The notes: a model not told the origin generated them from the sequence alone. Shown: positions 52,511-61,794, counted from the stretch's first letter. The stretch is 64,000 bases of DNA from an uncultured Actinomycetes bacterium (GCA_903872155.1 CAIQJP010000092.1:22056-86055); one strand, 5' to 3'. Made by a program: numbers and translations.

Positions 52511-53173
52511 TTAGGCGGCGAGGCGCGGGGCAACGATGCCGGCGATGGCTGCAAATTGCAGACCTGCGGCAACCACAGTGAAGGCGTGAAAGATCTCGTG
52601 GAAACCAAAAACCTTGGGCCACGGATTAGGTCGTTTGGTGGCTAGCGCGATTGCCCCAAGTGTGTAACAAACTCCGCCACCAAGGATGAGGGCAAAACCG
52701 AGATGGCCGAGACCGCGCCACAAAGCAGGCAACGTCACAATCGCTGACCAACTCACAACCATGTAACTACCACCGTGCCAAACAGTTGGCACATTGGGTA
52801 ACCAATGAATCGCGATACCGATGAGCGATCCACCCCACACTCCAACAAGCACAGCCCATCTGGTCCAACCGTCAAGACACAACACTGCAACGGGCGTATA
52901 TCCACCAGCGATCGCTAGGAAAATTGCCGAGTGATCAAAACGTTGCATGAGAGCTTTGGCTTTAGGTTTCCAGGGCACTCGGTGATAGGTCGCCGACACG
53001 CCGAACATTGTTGCTGTGCCAACGACGTACAGGATCAAGGAGAGCAAAAGATTGAAGGGAAGATTCACCGCGATCAATAAGACGGTGCCAAGTATCACCA
53101 TGATCGGAAATGACACTAAATGCGACCAGCCCCGTAAGAGAGGTCGAATTGCTGGGTCATCTGCTGTCTTCAC
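52511..53173 (-). CDS. TrhA/hemolysin III-family (PAQR) membrane protein
   Basis: 220 residues, seven predicted helices. PAQR landmarks: FGVSATYHRVPW (Ser/His site), RFDHSAIFLAIAGGYTPVA, and VFGFHEIFHAFTVVAAG with the metal His pair. Bacterial TrhA proteins regulate membrane energetics/lipid homeostasis in ways not fully known. Separate single gene. Confidence 0.88.
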   Translation of the reverse strand: MKTADDPAIRPLLRGWSHLVSFPIMVILGTVLLIAVNLPFNLLLSLILYVVGTATMFGVSATYHRVPWKPKAKALMQRFDHSAIFLAIAGGYTPVAVLCLDGWTRWAVLVGVWGGSLIGIAIHWLPNVPTVWHGGSYMVVSWSAIVTLPALWRGLGHLGFALILGGGVCYTLGAIALATKRPNPWPKVFGFHEIFHAFTVVAAGLQFAAIAGIVAPRLAA

Positions 53174-53258
53174 CTATTCATTCTGACCTACTCAGGCAGA
53201 AAAGTGTGGGCAGTTCACCACTACGCTTTTAGGTAATGAGCACAAGGGAAGTCTGGAC

Positions 53259-54152
53259 ATGATCGTTCATCTCGTTGACGGAACATACGAGTTATATCGC
53301 CAGCACTATGGCCAAGCGGTGCGATCATCAACACCTGCACCTAATGCCGCAACGATTGGTGTTTTAAACTCGACAATGCAACTGCTCACCGAAGGCGCTA
53401 CGTATATCGGTGTCGCAAGTGATCATGTCATCGAAAGTTTTCGCAACGACTTGTGGGCTGGTTACAAAACAAGTGAGGGCATGGAGCCCGAAATCTTGGG
53501 ACAGATTCCGATTATGGAAGAAGCACTGCGCGCCATGGGTGTCACCGTGTGGCCGATGGTTGAGTACGAAGCCGATGATGCTCTTGCATCGGCGGCAGCT
53601 GTTGCAGATGCCGATTCGCGCGTGACCCAAGTGCAGATCTTGAGTCCCGATAAAGATCTTGGTCAATGTGTGAAGGGCACGCGCGTTGTACAGATTGATC
53701 GCCGCAAAATGGGCAAGGGCGAAAACGGATTGGTTGATGAAGCAGCGGTGCTTGAAAAATTCGGTGTCCCACCTTCGGGTATTGCTGATTATCTCGGACT
53801 CGTTGGCGACACTGCCGATGGTTTCCCGGGCCTCTTAGGTTGGGGTGCGAAATCTGCAGCTTCAGTCTTGGCGCGCTACGGACGCATTGAAGATATTCCT
53901 GATGCAGCCGGCCAATGGGATGTACCCGGTCTACGCGGTGCCGCCAAGTTGGCGACTGTCCTCAGCGAAAATCGTGACTTGGCGTATCTCTTCCGTCGTA
54001 TTGCAACCACGATCAACGATGTCCCAGTTGGCAAAGTTGATGATTGGCACTGGAGCGGTCCAACCCCTGAATTTGCCGACTTTTGTGCCGACCTCGGAAT
54101 CCCGCGACTAGCTGAAAAGGCTGCTGGTCTCGCTCGGTCCCGAGGCAGGTAG
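53259..54152 (+). CDS. Stand-alone 5'-3' exonuclease / flap endonuclease-like protein
   Basis: 297 residues corresponding to the Pol I N-terminal nuclease domain without a polymerase. VHLVDGTYELYRQHYG (metal Asp), WPMVEYEADDALASAA with the acidic cluster, QILSPDKDLGQCV, and the H3TH (GLVGDTADGFPGLLGWGAKSAASVLARYG). The usual last acidic residues are present. AAGGGAA precedes the ATG. Likely works in RNA-primer or flap processing; directly upstream of the SRP RNA gene. Confidence 0.9.
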   Translation: MIVHLVDGTYELYRQHYGQAVRSSTPAPNAATIGVLNSTMQLLTEGATYIGVASDHVIESFRNDLWAGYKTSEGMEPEILGQIPIMEEALRAMGVTVWPMVEYEADDALASAAAVADADSRVTQVQILSPDKDLGQCVKGTRVVQIDRRKMGKGENGLVDEAAVLEKFGVPPSGIADYLGLVGDTADGFPGLLGWGAKSAASVLARYGRIEDIPDAAGQWDVPGLRGAAKLATVLSENRDLAYLFRRIATTINDVPVGKVDDWHWSGPTPEFADFCADLGIPRLAEKAAGLARSRGR

Positions 54153-54183
54153 TCTTGCCCCTGCAACATTTGGCTCCTGTCGA

Positions 54184-54299
54184 GTGTGGTGACGGTCGGG
54201 TCCTGTGCAACGGGTTCCCGTGAATCAGGTCAGGACCGGAAGGTAGCAGCCTTCAGCGGATTCGCTCGTGTGCCGCAGATCGCCTGGCCGCCACCACAC
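54184..54299 (+). ncRNA. ffs: Signal recognition particle 4.5S-type RNA
   Basis: About 116 nt closed by an end stem (GTGTGGTG at 54184 pairing with CACCACAC ending at 54299). The conserved domain IV core with CCGGAAGGTAGCAGCC (54236-54251) carries the GGAA tetraloop and the asymmetric A/C loop; the arms GGTCAGGA and the matching region complete it. Exact transcript ends uncertain by a few bases. Confidence 0.92.
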
Positions 54300-54326
54300 C
54301 TGGCAGGAACCCGATGTTGTCACCCT

Positions 54327-54414
54327 GGAAGGGTGCGAGAGCGGCCGAATCGGCACGCTTGGAAAGCGTGTGAGGTGCAAGCCTCCGTGGGTTCGAATCC
54401 CACCCCTTCCGCCA
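54327..54414 (+). tRNA. tRNA-Ser(GGA)
   Basis: 88 nt including encoded CCA. Acceptor GGAAGGG pairs with CCCTTCC; anticodon GGA at 54361-54363 in a TTGGAAA loop; long class II variable arm (GAGG...CCTC); T-loop TTCGAAT. Reads UCC/UCU. The final A of CCA is the first base of the tadA ATG at 54414. Lies 27 nt after the SRP RNA. Confidence 0.95.
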
Positions 54415-54872
54415 TGCCAGTGAACGACAGTTACATCGAGGCAATGAATGCGGCCCTTGATCAGGCGCGTGATGCGCTCAATCACGATGACGTCCCCGTC
54501 GGTGCGGTTGTTTTGCACGAGGGCAAAATTATTGCGGCACGCCATAACGAACGCGAGAATTTTCAAGACCCCACAGCTCATGCTGAAATTTTGGCTTTAC
54601 AAGATGCCGCAAAGCACCTTGGTCGTTGGCGGCTTGATGACTGCACTTTGGTGGTCACGCTCGAACCTTGTGTGATGTGTGCCGGCGCTTTATTGAATTC
54701 GCGAATCGGCTCGTTGGTCTATGGGGCTGCCGACCTGAAGGGTGGGGCAACGGCCAGTTTGTACAACGTGTCAGCCGATCCACGACTGAACCACAACTTC
54801 CCAGTGACGCACAACGTTTTGGCCGCCGAGTCGGCTGCTTTGCTCGAGCAGTTCTTTGCCTCACGCCGATAA
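54414..54872 (+). CDS. tadA: tRNA-specific adenosine deaminase
   Basis: 152 residues; converts A34 to inosine in tRNA-Arg(ACG). Zinc motifs AHAEI (His, catalytic Glu) and EPCVMCAGAL (Cys pair); C-terminal NVSADPRLNHN helix. The ATG at 54414 overlaps the last base of the tRNA; GTG at 54420 (codon 3) is an alternative. With no room for a normal leader, translation may depend on an unprocessed precursor or leaderless initiation. Bracketed by two tRNA-Ser genes. Confidence 0.93.
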   Translation: MPVNDSYIEAMNAALDQARDALNHDDVPVGAVVLHEGKIIAARHNERENFQDPTAHAEILALQDAAKHLGRWRLDDCTLVVTLEPCVMCAGALLNSRIGSLVYGAADLKGGATASLYNVSADPRLNHNFPVTHNVLAAESAALLEQFFASRR

Positions 54873-54883
54873 CCTCGGATATC

Positions 54884-54971
54884 GGAAGGGTGCCCGAGTG
54901 GCCTAAGGGACACGCCTCGAAAGCGTGCGACGTGCAAGCGTCCGTGGGTTCAAATCCCACCTCTTCCGCCA
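54884..54971 (+). tRNA. tRNA-Ser(CGA)
   Basis: 88 nt with CCA. Acceptor GGAAGGG with CTCTTCC (one G-U), anticodon CGA at 54918-54920 in a CTCGAAA loop, class II variable arm, T-loop TTCAAAT. Reads UCG. Eleven nt after tadA. Confidence 0.95.
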
Positions 54972-54977
54972 GAGATA

Positions 54978-56543
54978 TCAGCAGTCGAGTTCACCATCGG
55001 GTGCTTGTAAGTCGATGAGATAATTGTCGACCGCGTCGTTCACGCACGAGTTGAGGCCGTAGCCGGTGTGTTGATCGGCAGTCACCACAATTAAGCGACC
55101 TTCTTCAAGTGCTTTGACCATATTGCGCGTGCTGTCGAGCGGGGTTGCCGGATCACCCGTTGTGCCGATGACAACTATTGGTCCAGCACCAGCGCCAGTG
55201 ATGTTGATGCGTGGGTCAAGAGCCTTTGGCCAAAACGTACAGGTGTAATCGCCGGTGGTACCTGGAGAAAACCTTGGTGCGTTGGCTTGATACTGCGGAA
55301 CTAATGCATCGGCCTCTTCAATCGATTTACGTTCAGGGCTATCGGCACACAAAATATTGAGGAATGCTTCAAGTTCATTTCCGTAAGTTCCGTCTGGCTG
55401 ACGTTGAAAGTATTCGTCGTAGAGAGCCAGCAAACCATTGCCATCGCCACCTTGAGCAGAGGCGAGTGCGACCTCGAGAGTGCTCCAATACGAATCGGAA
55501 TACATAGCTTCTGAAACGGCAGTGAGTGCCATGCCACGTGTGAGATCAGGTCGACCCGATGATGTCGCAATGGGATTCTCATCAAGTTGAGCCATCAGGT
55601 CATCGAACGCACCCTCCGCATTTCCACCGTTGTAAAAAGCACAACTCGAATCAGCCGAGCAGTTGGCCAAGAACGTGGAAATTGAATCTTCAAAACCCTT
55701 ATTTTGTTGCAATACGCTTAACAGTTCGTCGGCGTTGGGGTCTGATGCGCCGTCCAAGACTGCGGCGCGAACGGTGCTGGGAAACATTGTGGTCCAGGTA
55801 GCACCAAGTTCGCTGCCATACGAAAAACCGAAGTAACTAATTTTGTCTTCACCAAGTGCACGGCGAATCATGTCCATGTCCCGCGCGACATTGTTGGTTC
55901 CTGCGTACGGAAGTATGTCGCCGCTCTTATCAAAACAATCTTTGGTGAATTCTTCAGAAGAAGCGACACTGTCGGCGCGCTCTTGAGGAGTGTCAGGCGT
56001 GATGTCGCCCGAAGCAAAGAAGTGGTCGTAATCATCGGTGCAATCGATTGCCGGAATTGATTGACCTGTACCGCGAGGGTCCCAACCGATGATGTCAAAT
56101 GAACTAAGAATCGCTTGCGAGTAAATATTGTCAGCCGCCTCTGCTAAGTACGAACCACCAAATCCCGGGCCACCTGGGTTCACCAGTAGTGAACCAATTC
56201 GGGCATTGGCATCGGTGGCCGCATGCTTGACGACATAAAGAGAGGTGGTCTTTGACTTGACATCGGCATAGTTGATCGGAACGTCGACGTAGCCACATTC
56301 AAGACCGTCACCGCATGAGTCCCAAGAGATCGTTGGAGTTGCGAAATCTGACGTTGAGTAGGTCGTATTTGAGTTGACATTAGAAGTGTCGGGCGAATCA
56401 GTTGTAGGTGCATCAGACGTTGCAGTATCACTGACGGCAGTGTCTTGACTGACAACTTCAATATTTTCGCTACTACTGCAAGCAGTCGCTGCAAACCCGA
56501 AGGCAATGAAAATAGCTAATGCTGGGGAGAGAGATCGTTTCAC
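54978..56543 (-). CDS. Secreted alpha/beta-hydrolase lipoprotein, TAP-type peptidase 1
   Basis: 521 residues, exported lipoprotein: lipobox ATAC (Cys22), Thr/Ser/Asp-rich linker (about 23-65), alpha/beta-hydrolase fold with oxyanion LVNPGGPGFGGS, nucleophile Ser242 in GFSYGSE, and the TAP C-terminal domain (TFWPKALDP, IVVIGTTGDPATPLDS with acid, and TADQHTGYG with catalytic His). Resembles Streptomyces tripeptidyl aminopeptidases (Slp/Tap) that trim peptides from secreted proteins. Tandem with a paralogue 40 bp upstream. Confidence 0.9.
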   Translation of the reverse strand: MKRSLSPALAIFIAFGFAATACSSSENIEVVSQDTAVSDTATSDAPTTDSPDTSNVNSNTTYSTSDFATPTISWDSCGDGLECGYVDVPINYADVKSKTTSLYVVKHAATDANARIGSLLVNPGGPGFGGSYLAEAADNIYSQAILSSFDIIGWDPRGTGQSIPAIDCTDDYDHFFASGDITPDTPQERADSVASSEEFTKDCFDKSGDILPYAGTNNVARDMDMIRRALGEDKISYFGFSYGSELGATWTTMFPSTVRAAVLDGASDPNADELLSVLQQNKGFEDSISTFLANCSADSSCAFYNGGNAEGAFDDLMAQLDENPIATSSGRPDLTRGMALTAVSEAMYSDSYWSTLEVALASAQGGDGNGLLALYDEYFQRQPDGTYGNELEAFLNILCADSPERKSIEEADALVPQYQANAPRFSPGTTGDYTCTFWPKALDPRINITGAGAGPIVVIGTTGDPATPLDSTRNMVKALEEGRLIVVTADQHTGYGLNSCVNDAVDNYLIDLQAPDGELDC

Positions 56544-56582
56544 CTCTTCAGAGTAGATGAAAAGCGAGTGTCGTATGAGTCG

Positions 56583-58061
56583 TTAACAGGTTGTTACGTC
56601 AGGGCCGTCAGACAGGGTGAGTAAGTAGTCGTCGACGATTTTGGTAACACACTGATCGGTGCCATACGTGGTGTGTTGTTCGAGTGGGCTAATCACTAAT
56701 CGAGCATGACCAAGAGCCGACACCATATTTTTCGTACCCTCTAATGGCGTGGCAGCGTCACCAGTACTACCAACCACGACTATCCGGTTATTTGTCTTTG
56801 CCTGAACTGTCACTCCGCCTCTCGGAGCTATTTTCCAATTCGAGCAGATCAACATTTCTTGGATCCAACCAGCACCGAGTCGTGGCGCAACTGATTTAAG
56901 TTCATCAGCGAGATTAAGCACCTGTTCGGTTGTTACGTTTTGGTCGCGATCGAGGCAAGTAATTCCAAAATAAGCATCCAGAGAGTCATCAACTTGCCCA
57001 GCGCTGTTGCGCCCGAAATATTCATCAAACAAAATCAACAAGGGTTGGCCATCACCTAGATCTGCGGCTGAAAGTGCATTTTCTAATTGTGACCATTGAG
57101 AGTCGCTATACAAAGTGTCAGCGATGCCCGTCTGGGCGACCCCCTGATTTGTCGGTATTCGACCGTCGTCATTGGCAATTGGAGTTATGTCAAGAGAAAG
57201 CATGATGCGATCAAACGCTTCTTCGGCTGATTCACCGACTTTCATAAATGAGCACCGTGATGCATCACAATTGTCGAAGAACGCATTCAAAGAGTCTTCA
57301 AAACCACTGGCTTGAAGAACGAGGTCGTCGACATAACTCTTCGTAGGGTCAATGGCCGCATCAAGTACGGCCGCGCGAACTGTCTCTGGAAAAAGTGTCG
57401 CCCACGTCGCACCAAGTTTTGTGCCGTAAGAAAAACCCATATAAGAGATTTGTTCTTCGTTGAGCGCTCGTCGGAGTACGTCCATGTCACTTGCGGCATC
57501 AACTGTGCTCACGTAAGGAAGAGAATCACCGCTTCGAGTCATACACGCCGAAGCAAAGGCATCAGCTCCAGTCACGAGCTGGTTTTTTTCGGTGGCGTCA
57601 TCAGGCGATGGATCGAGGCCGAAGTAGTCGTCCATGTTGTCAACGCAGTCAATATGCGGATCGGATTGGCCAACTCCTCGTGGATCCCAGGCGACGATGT
57701 CAAAGCGGTCAATGATCGATTTGCTAAATATTTGATCGGCGTAAGCAACGAAATCGAGAGCAGATGCACCGGGTCCACCTGGGTTAATAAGCAACGTGCC
57801 GATGCGTTCACTTTGCTTACTTGCCAGATGCCGTGTCACTGGAAGTGTGAAAGTTCCGAGGCTTGGGTTTTCGTAGTTGAACGGCACTTCAAAACTTGCG
57901 CATTCAAGTCCGCCTTCGCAGTCGTCCCATTGCAGAGTTGTTGACCAATCGCGCACTGCCACAATGTTCTGCTGATGTGCTTGAGTCTCGGGTGAAACAC
58001 CATCGCTACAAGCGACAACGGAGACTATGAGAAGAATCCCCAGCCACGCCCGATGAACCAT
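56583..58061 (-). CDS. Secreted alpha/beta-hydrolase lipoprotein, TAP-type peptidase 2
   Basis: 492 residues from ATG 58061; the ATG at 58082 would add seven residues before a normal signal peptide and crowd the divergent ABC gene. Lipobox VVAC (Cys18). Nucleophile in GFSYGTK, oxyanion INPGGPGASALD, acid in VVVGSTGDAATPLEG and catalytic His in PLEQHTTYG. Same architecture as TAP peptidase 1 (linker shorter), so a tandem duplication. Extracellular aminopeptidase role inferred. Confidence 0.9.
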   Translation of the reverse strand: MVHRAWLGILLIVSVVACSDGVSPETQAHQQNIVAVRDWSTTLQWDDCEGGLECASFEVPFNYENPSLGTFTLPVTRHLASKQSERIGTLLINPGGPGASALDFVAYADQIFSKSIIDRFDIVAWDPRGVGQSDPHIDCVDNMDDYFGLDPSPDDATEKNQLVTGADAFASACMTRSGDSLPYVSTVDAASDMDVLRRALNEEQISYMGFSYGTKLGATWATLFPETVRAAVLDAAIDPTKSYVDDLVLQASGFEDSLNAFFDNCDASRCSFMKVGESAEEAFDRIMLSLDITPIANDDGRIPTNQGVAQTGIADTLYSDSQWSQLENALSAADLGDGQPLLILFDEYFGRNSAGQVDDSLDAYFGITCLDRDQNVTTEQVLNLADELKSVAPRLGAGWIQEMLICSNWKIAPRGGVTVQAKTNNRIVVVGSTGDAATPLEGTKNMVSALGHARLVISPLEQHTTYGTDQCVTKIVDDYLLTLSDGPDVTTC

Positions 58062-58086
58062 AGGGTCAAAGGTAGCCTGCATCGTT

Positions 58087-59943
58087 ATGCGTATGGGACC
58101 TCACATGATGATGCCAGGAGACTCCGAGGCAGTGAAAGGTCGAAAGATTGACCGGACATCAGTGTCTCGGGTGTGGGTTTTCGCTCGTCCATACAAGGCG
58201 GCAATTATTGGATTTCTGCTGTCAATCATTTTTGCTTCGGCAGTTGGCCTTGTTCCTCCTTTCGTTTTTCGCTCAATCATCGATGAAGCCATTCCTTCAG
58301 ACAATCGTGGGCGCATTTGGTTCTTAGCAATGTTGGCGGTGAGTGCGGCCATCTTTGACGCAGGTTTGGCTATCGCTCAGCGTTGGTATTCGGCGCGTAT
58401 TGGTGAAGGTCTCATCTACGACCTTCGTGTTGCACTATTTGACAAGGTTCAGCGAATGCCCGTTGCATTCTTTACTCGTACTCAAACTGGTTCTTTGATT
58501 AGTCGACTCAATAATGACGTGGTTGGTGCACAGTCCGCAGTGACCTCAACCCTTGGAAGTGTTGTCAGCAATGTCGTCGTTCTGGTGATGACTTTGGGTG
58601 CAATGTTCACACTCGAATGGCGACTGACACTTCTGTCACTGATTGTGTTGCCGGTCTTTGTGATTCCAGCGAAGCGAGTTGGTCAGAGATTGCAAACCAT
58701 TGCTCGTGAACAAATGGGCCTTAATGCGCAAATGAATACACAGATGAACGAACGCTTCAATGTGTCGGGTGCACTGCTCGTCAAATTGTTTGGACGTCAT
58801 CAAGGAGAAGTTGATGCATTTAGTGGGCGAGCCGCCCGCGTTCGTGACATTGGAATTTTGTCGGCCTTGTACGGCCGAGTGTTTTTTGTTGCACTTGGTT
58901 TAGTCGGGGCACTTGGTGCGGTCGCGATTTATGGAATCGGTGCACAACTTGTTGTTTCTGGAAACATCACCCCAGGAACTTTGGTCGCCTTGGCCACCTT
59001 GGTTGGTCGGGTCTATCAACCTCTCACCGGGCTCACTAATGCTCGCGTTGATCTGTTGACATCCTTCGTCAGTTTTGATCGAGTCTTTGAAGTTCTCGAT
59101 GCACCGGTCTCAATTGTTGATAAGCCTGGTGCCATTGATCTTGTGAACCCTCGTGGACGAATTGAATTTGACCATGTGACCTTCCGTTATCCGCCGGCCC
59201 GAGAAGTTTCGGTGCCGTCTCTTGAAATGCCCGGTGCTCCTTCGGGTGACCCTGATGTTGATGTCTTGCATGACATCTCACTCGTGATTGAACCTGGCGA
59301 AACAATTGCGATTGTCGGTTCTTCGGGTTCGGGTAAGAGCACGCTTGCGTCGTTGTTGCCACGCCTCTATGACGTAACCGCAGGATCACTCAAAATTGAC
59401 GGACATGATGTTCGCGATTTAACAGGAACATCTTTACGTTCGGCAATTGGTGTTGTCTCACAAGATCCTCATCTGTTTCACGAGAGCATGGAATCAAACT
59501 TGCGGTACGCCAAGCCCGATGCCACAACAGAAGAGATTGAAGATGCGTGTCGTGCCGCACGAATTTATGACACCATTGCAGCACTACCGGACGGTTTTGC
59601 AACAATTGTTGGCGATCGCGGTTATCGCATGTCGGGTGGAGAAAAGCAACGTTTAGCGATTGCACGTTTGCTCCTCAAAGATCCAGCAATGATGATTCTC
59701 GACGAAGCCACCAGTCATTTAGATAATGAAAATGAAGCCCTCGTTCAAGATGCACTTGATGATGCGCTGAAAGGTCGAACCGCAATCGTGATTGCTCACC
59801 GTCTGTCAACGATTCGTGACGCTTCACGAATCGTTGTTATTAACGACGGCCGCATTGTTGAGCAAGGTTCGCACGATGAATTGATGGCGCTTGAAGGCGC
59901 CTACGCTCGCCAGGTACGCGCCGGCGAAACAGTGATTGACTAG
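58087..59943 (+). CDS. ABC exporter (fused permease and ATPase)
   Basis: 618 residues, half-transporter of the MsbA/LmrA type. Six helices in residues about 35-320 (VFARPYKAAIIGFLLSIIFASAVGLVP), ATPase from about 355: Walker A GSSGSGKST, signature MSGGEKQRLAIARLL, Walker B MMILDEATSHLD, switch His IVIAHRLSTI. A 19-residue insert precedes the ATPase (PSLEMPGAPSGDPD). Probably exports a lipid or small molecule as a dimer. Divergent from the TAP peptidase by 25 bp; stop codon shares a CTAG with the next gene. Confidence 0.92.
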   Translation: MRMGPHMMMPGDSEAVKGRKIDRTSVSRVWVFARPYKAAIIGFLLSIIFASAVGLVPPFVFRSIIDEAIPSDNRGRIWFLAMLAVSAAIFDAGLAIAQRWYSARIGEGLIYDLRVALFDKVQRMPVAFFTRTQTGSLISRLNNDVVGAQSAVTSTLGSVVSNVVVLVMTLGAMFTLEWRLTLLSLIVLPVFVIPAKRVGQRLQTIAREQMGLNAQMNTQMNERFNVSGALLVKLFGRHQGEVDAFSGRAARVRDIGILSALYGRVFFVALGLVGALGAVAIYGIGAQLVVSGNITPGTLVALATLVGRVYQPLTGLTNARVDLLTSFVSFDRVFEVLDAPVSIVDKPGAIDLVNPRGRIEFDHVTFRYPPAREVSVPSLEMPGAPSGDPDVDVLHDISLVIEPGETIAIVGSSGSGKSTLASLLPRLYDVTAGSLKIDGHDVRDLTGTSLRSAIGVVSQDPHLFHESMESNLRYAKPDATTEEIEDACRAARIYDTIAALPDGFATIVGDRGYRMSGGEKQRLAIARLLLKDPAMMILDEATSHLDNENEALVQDALDDALKGRTAIVIAHRLSTIRDASRIVVINDGRIVEQGSHDELMALEGAYARQVRAGETVID

Positions 59944-61697
59944 CGGCGAGACTGAGCGCCACGAATCAATGACCCGTTGAGTGCTCCAGTATGTTCGCCA
60001 TCAACAAAAGAAACAATTCCGTTCTTGATGGTGTAGCGATATCCGGTTGCAGTCTGCATTAAGCGACGACCACCAGCGGGTAGGTCATGAACGATGCGCG
60101 GTGGGGGAGTTCCGAGAATCGACATGTCAATGACGTTGATATCAGCTTTATAGCCTGGGGCAATCACGCCACGATCAAGCAACCCGACATGATGTGCGGT
60201 GCGTTGAGTGATGTGGTTGACCATAAATTCAAGTGGCAGCTTCTCACCACGCGTGCGGTCTTTTGACCACAACGCAAGTGCAGTTGTTGTAGCGCTACCG
60301 TCGCTGATCGCACCGCAGTGTGCGCCGGCATCACTGAGACCGATGACGGCATTCTTACGCAGCAACATTTCGCGCGTATCGTCAAGGTTGCCATGGGCAA
60401 AGTTGAACAGTGGCATGTACAACAAACGATTGCCATCATCTTCAATGAGCAAATCGATGACGAACTCAACAACGCCACGACCCTGCGCAGCAGCGCGAGC
60501 GGCCACTGAATCTTCAGGGGCTGGTTCGTAGTTGACAGGATTTTCCATGGGGTACAACTTGTGGAAGCCGCCGAACATCTCGCCAGCCATTCCTTCAATG
60601 CGGGCAAGTGCAACGGCGTGTTCGGCAACGATGCGCGCTTTGCGTTCGGGATCGCGCAACGCCAACACGATTTCGTTGAGTGGACGCCCAGCAATTTCAA
60701 CAAAGCTTGGACATGGCAATAACGGATTTACTGTTGCAGTGAGTCCTTGTAAGACACCAATGGGTCGCACAGCAACTTGTGTTGCGAGCGACAAACCTTG
60801 GGCGACACCTTTGTCGACCCAGGCACCAACTTCACGCCAACGATCGGGAAGAGGTTCGGGTTGTTGGACAGTCATGCTGAGCGGACGCCCAGTAGCGCGA
60901 GCCATGGCTTCCATCAGTTTCATTTCTTCAACGGCAAAATCGGTATCGGCAGAAAGATATGCATCAGAGATGAGTTGTACGACACCGCTACCGGTTTCAG
61001 CCATTGCAGTACACAGTGCAAGCAATTCATCGGCCGACGAAAAACGCGTGCCCAGTGGTGCGCCTGCTTTGGTGCGATGGACGTAGGTGCGACTTGTCGT
61101 GAAGCCAAGTGCGCCAGCCTGCATACCTTCGCGGACCATGATCGCCATGCGCGCTAATTCGTCAACAGTCGGTGCTTCAAGCGGATCGGCCCCGCGTTCA
61201 CCCATGACATAAGCGCGCAACGGTGCATGAGCAACCTGCGTGGCAACGTCGATTGCGTATTCGCGACGGTCAAGTGCATTCATGTAGTCGGGGAAGGTTT
61301 CCCAGTCCCATGCCAAGCCTTCGGCCAATGCGGTTCCAGGAATGTCTTCAACACCTTCGAGCATGCCGATCAGCCAGGCGTGCTGATCGGGAGTCGGTCG
61401 GGCGGGGGCGAATCCGACGCCACAGTTACCCATCACGACTGAGGTGACACCGTGAATACTTGATGGAGCCAATATGGGGTCCCATGTGGCCTGGCCGTCG
61501 AAGTGGGTATGGATATCGACGAAACCCGGGGTGACGGTCAGTCCGTCGGCGTCGATTTCGCGGATACCTGTTCCAGACAGACGGGTGCCAACTTCGGTAA
61601 TGACCCCGTCGCTGACTGCGACATCGGCCATGCGGGCTGGTGCGCCCGTGCCATCAACCACCGATGCATTGCGGATCACTAGATCATGAGCGCTCAT
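59940..61697 (-). CDS. D-aminoacylase/N-acyl-D-amino-acid deacylase-like amidohydrolase
   Basis: 585 residues from ATG 61697, which gives the usual N-terminal strand (MSAHDLVIRNASVVDGTGAPARMADVAVSDGVITEVG). Metal-binding DIHTHFDGQ after the N-terminal beta sandwich, VVMGNCGVGFAP with the metal-bridging Cys typical of D-aminoacylases, AHAPLRAYVMG, and LSDAGAHCGAISDGS near the end. Cleaves N-acyl-D-amino acids or related amides. Upstream frame to 61796 runs through the dnaK control region and is rejected. Confidence 0.88.
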   Translation of the reverse strand: MSAHDLVIRNASVVDGTGAPARMADVAVSDGVITEVGTRLSGTGIREIDADGLTVTPGFVDIHTHFDGQATWDPILAPSSIHGVTSVVMGNCGVGFAPARPTPDQHAWLIGMLEGVEDIPGTALAEGLAWDWETFPDYMNALDRREYAIDVATQVAHAPLRAYVMGERGADPLEAPTVDELARMAIMVREGMQAGALGFTTSRTYVHRTKAGAPLGTRFSSADELLALCTAMAETGSGVVQLISDAYLSADTDFAVEEMKLMEAMARATGRPLSMTVQQPEPLPDRWREVGAWVDKGVAQGLSLATQVAVRPIGVLQGLTATVNPLLPCPSFVEIAGRPLNEIVLALRDPERKARIVAEHAVALARIEGMAGEMFGGFHKLYPMENPVNYEPAPEDSVAARAAAQGRGVVEFVIDLLIEDDGNRLLYMPLFNFAHGNLDDTREMLLRKNAVIGLSDAGAHCGAISDGSATTTALALWSKDRTRGEKLPLEFMVNHITQRTAHHVGLLDRGVIAPGYKADINVIDMSILGTPPPRIVHDLPAGGRRLMQTATGYRYTIKNGIVSFVDGEHTGALNGSLIRGAQSRR

Positions 61698-61773
61698 CTC
61701 GTCATTGTGCCACATGGAGTTCGCCAGAGGTTTTACTCGGCCCTTGATGAAAAGGGCCGAACCCATCATAGGA

Positions 61774-61794
61774 CTTGAGTCACTATGACTCAGC
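61774..61794 (+). promoter_or_regulatory. HAIR-like element (HspR-binding inverted repeat) before dnaK
   Basis: CTTGAGT - 7 bp - ACTCAGC: the first half is perfect and the second matches ACTCAAG at five of seven positions; the 7-bp spacing is exactly that of HAIR (CTTGAGT-N7-ACTCAAG). HspR represses dnaK operons of Streptomyces and Mycobacterium through such sites. About 120-140 bp upstream of the ATG. A TTGACA at 61838-61843 in the same gap could be a -35 but has no clear -10 at 16-18 bp. Confidence 0.65.
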
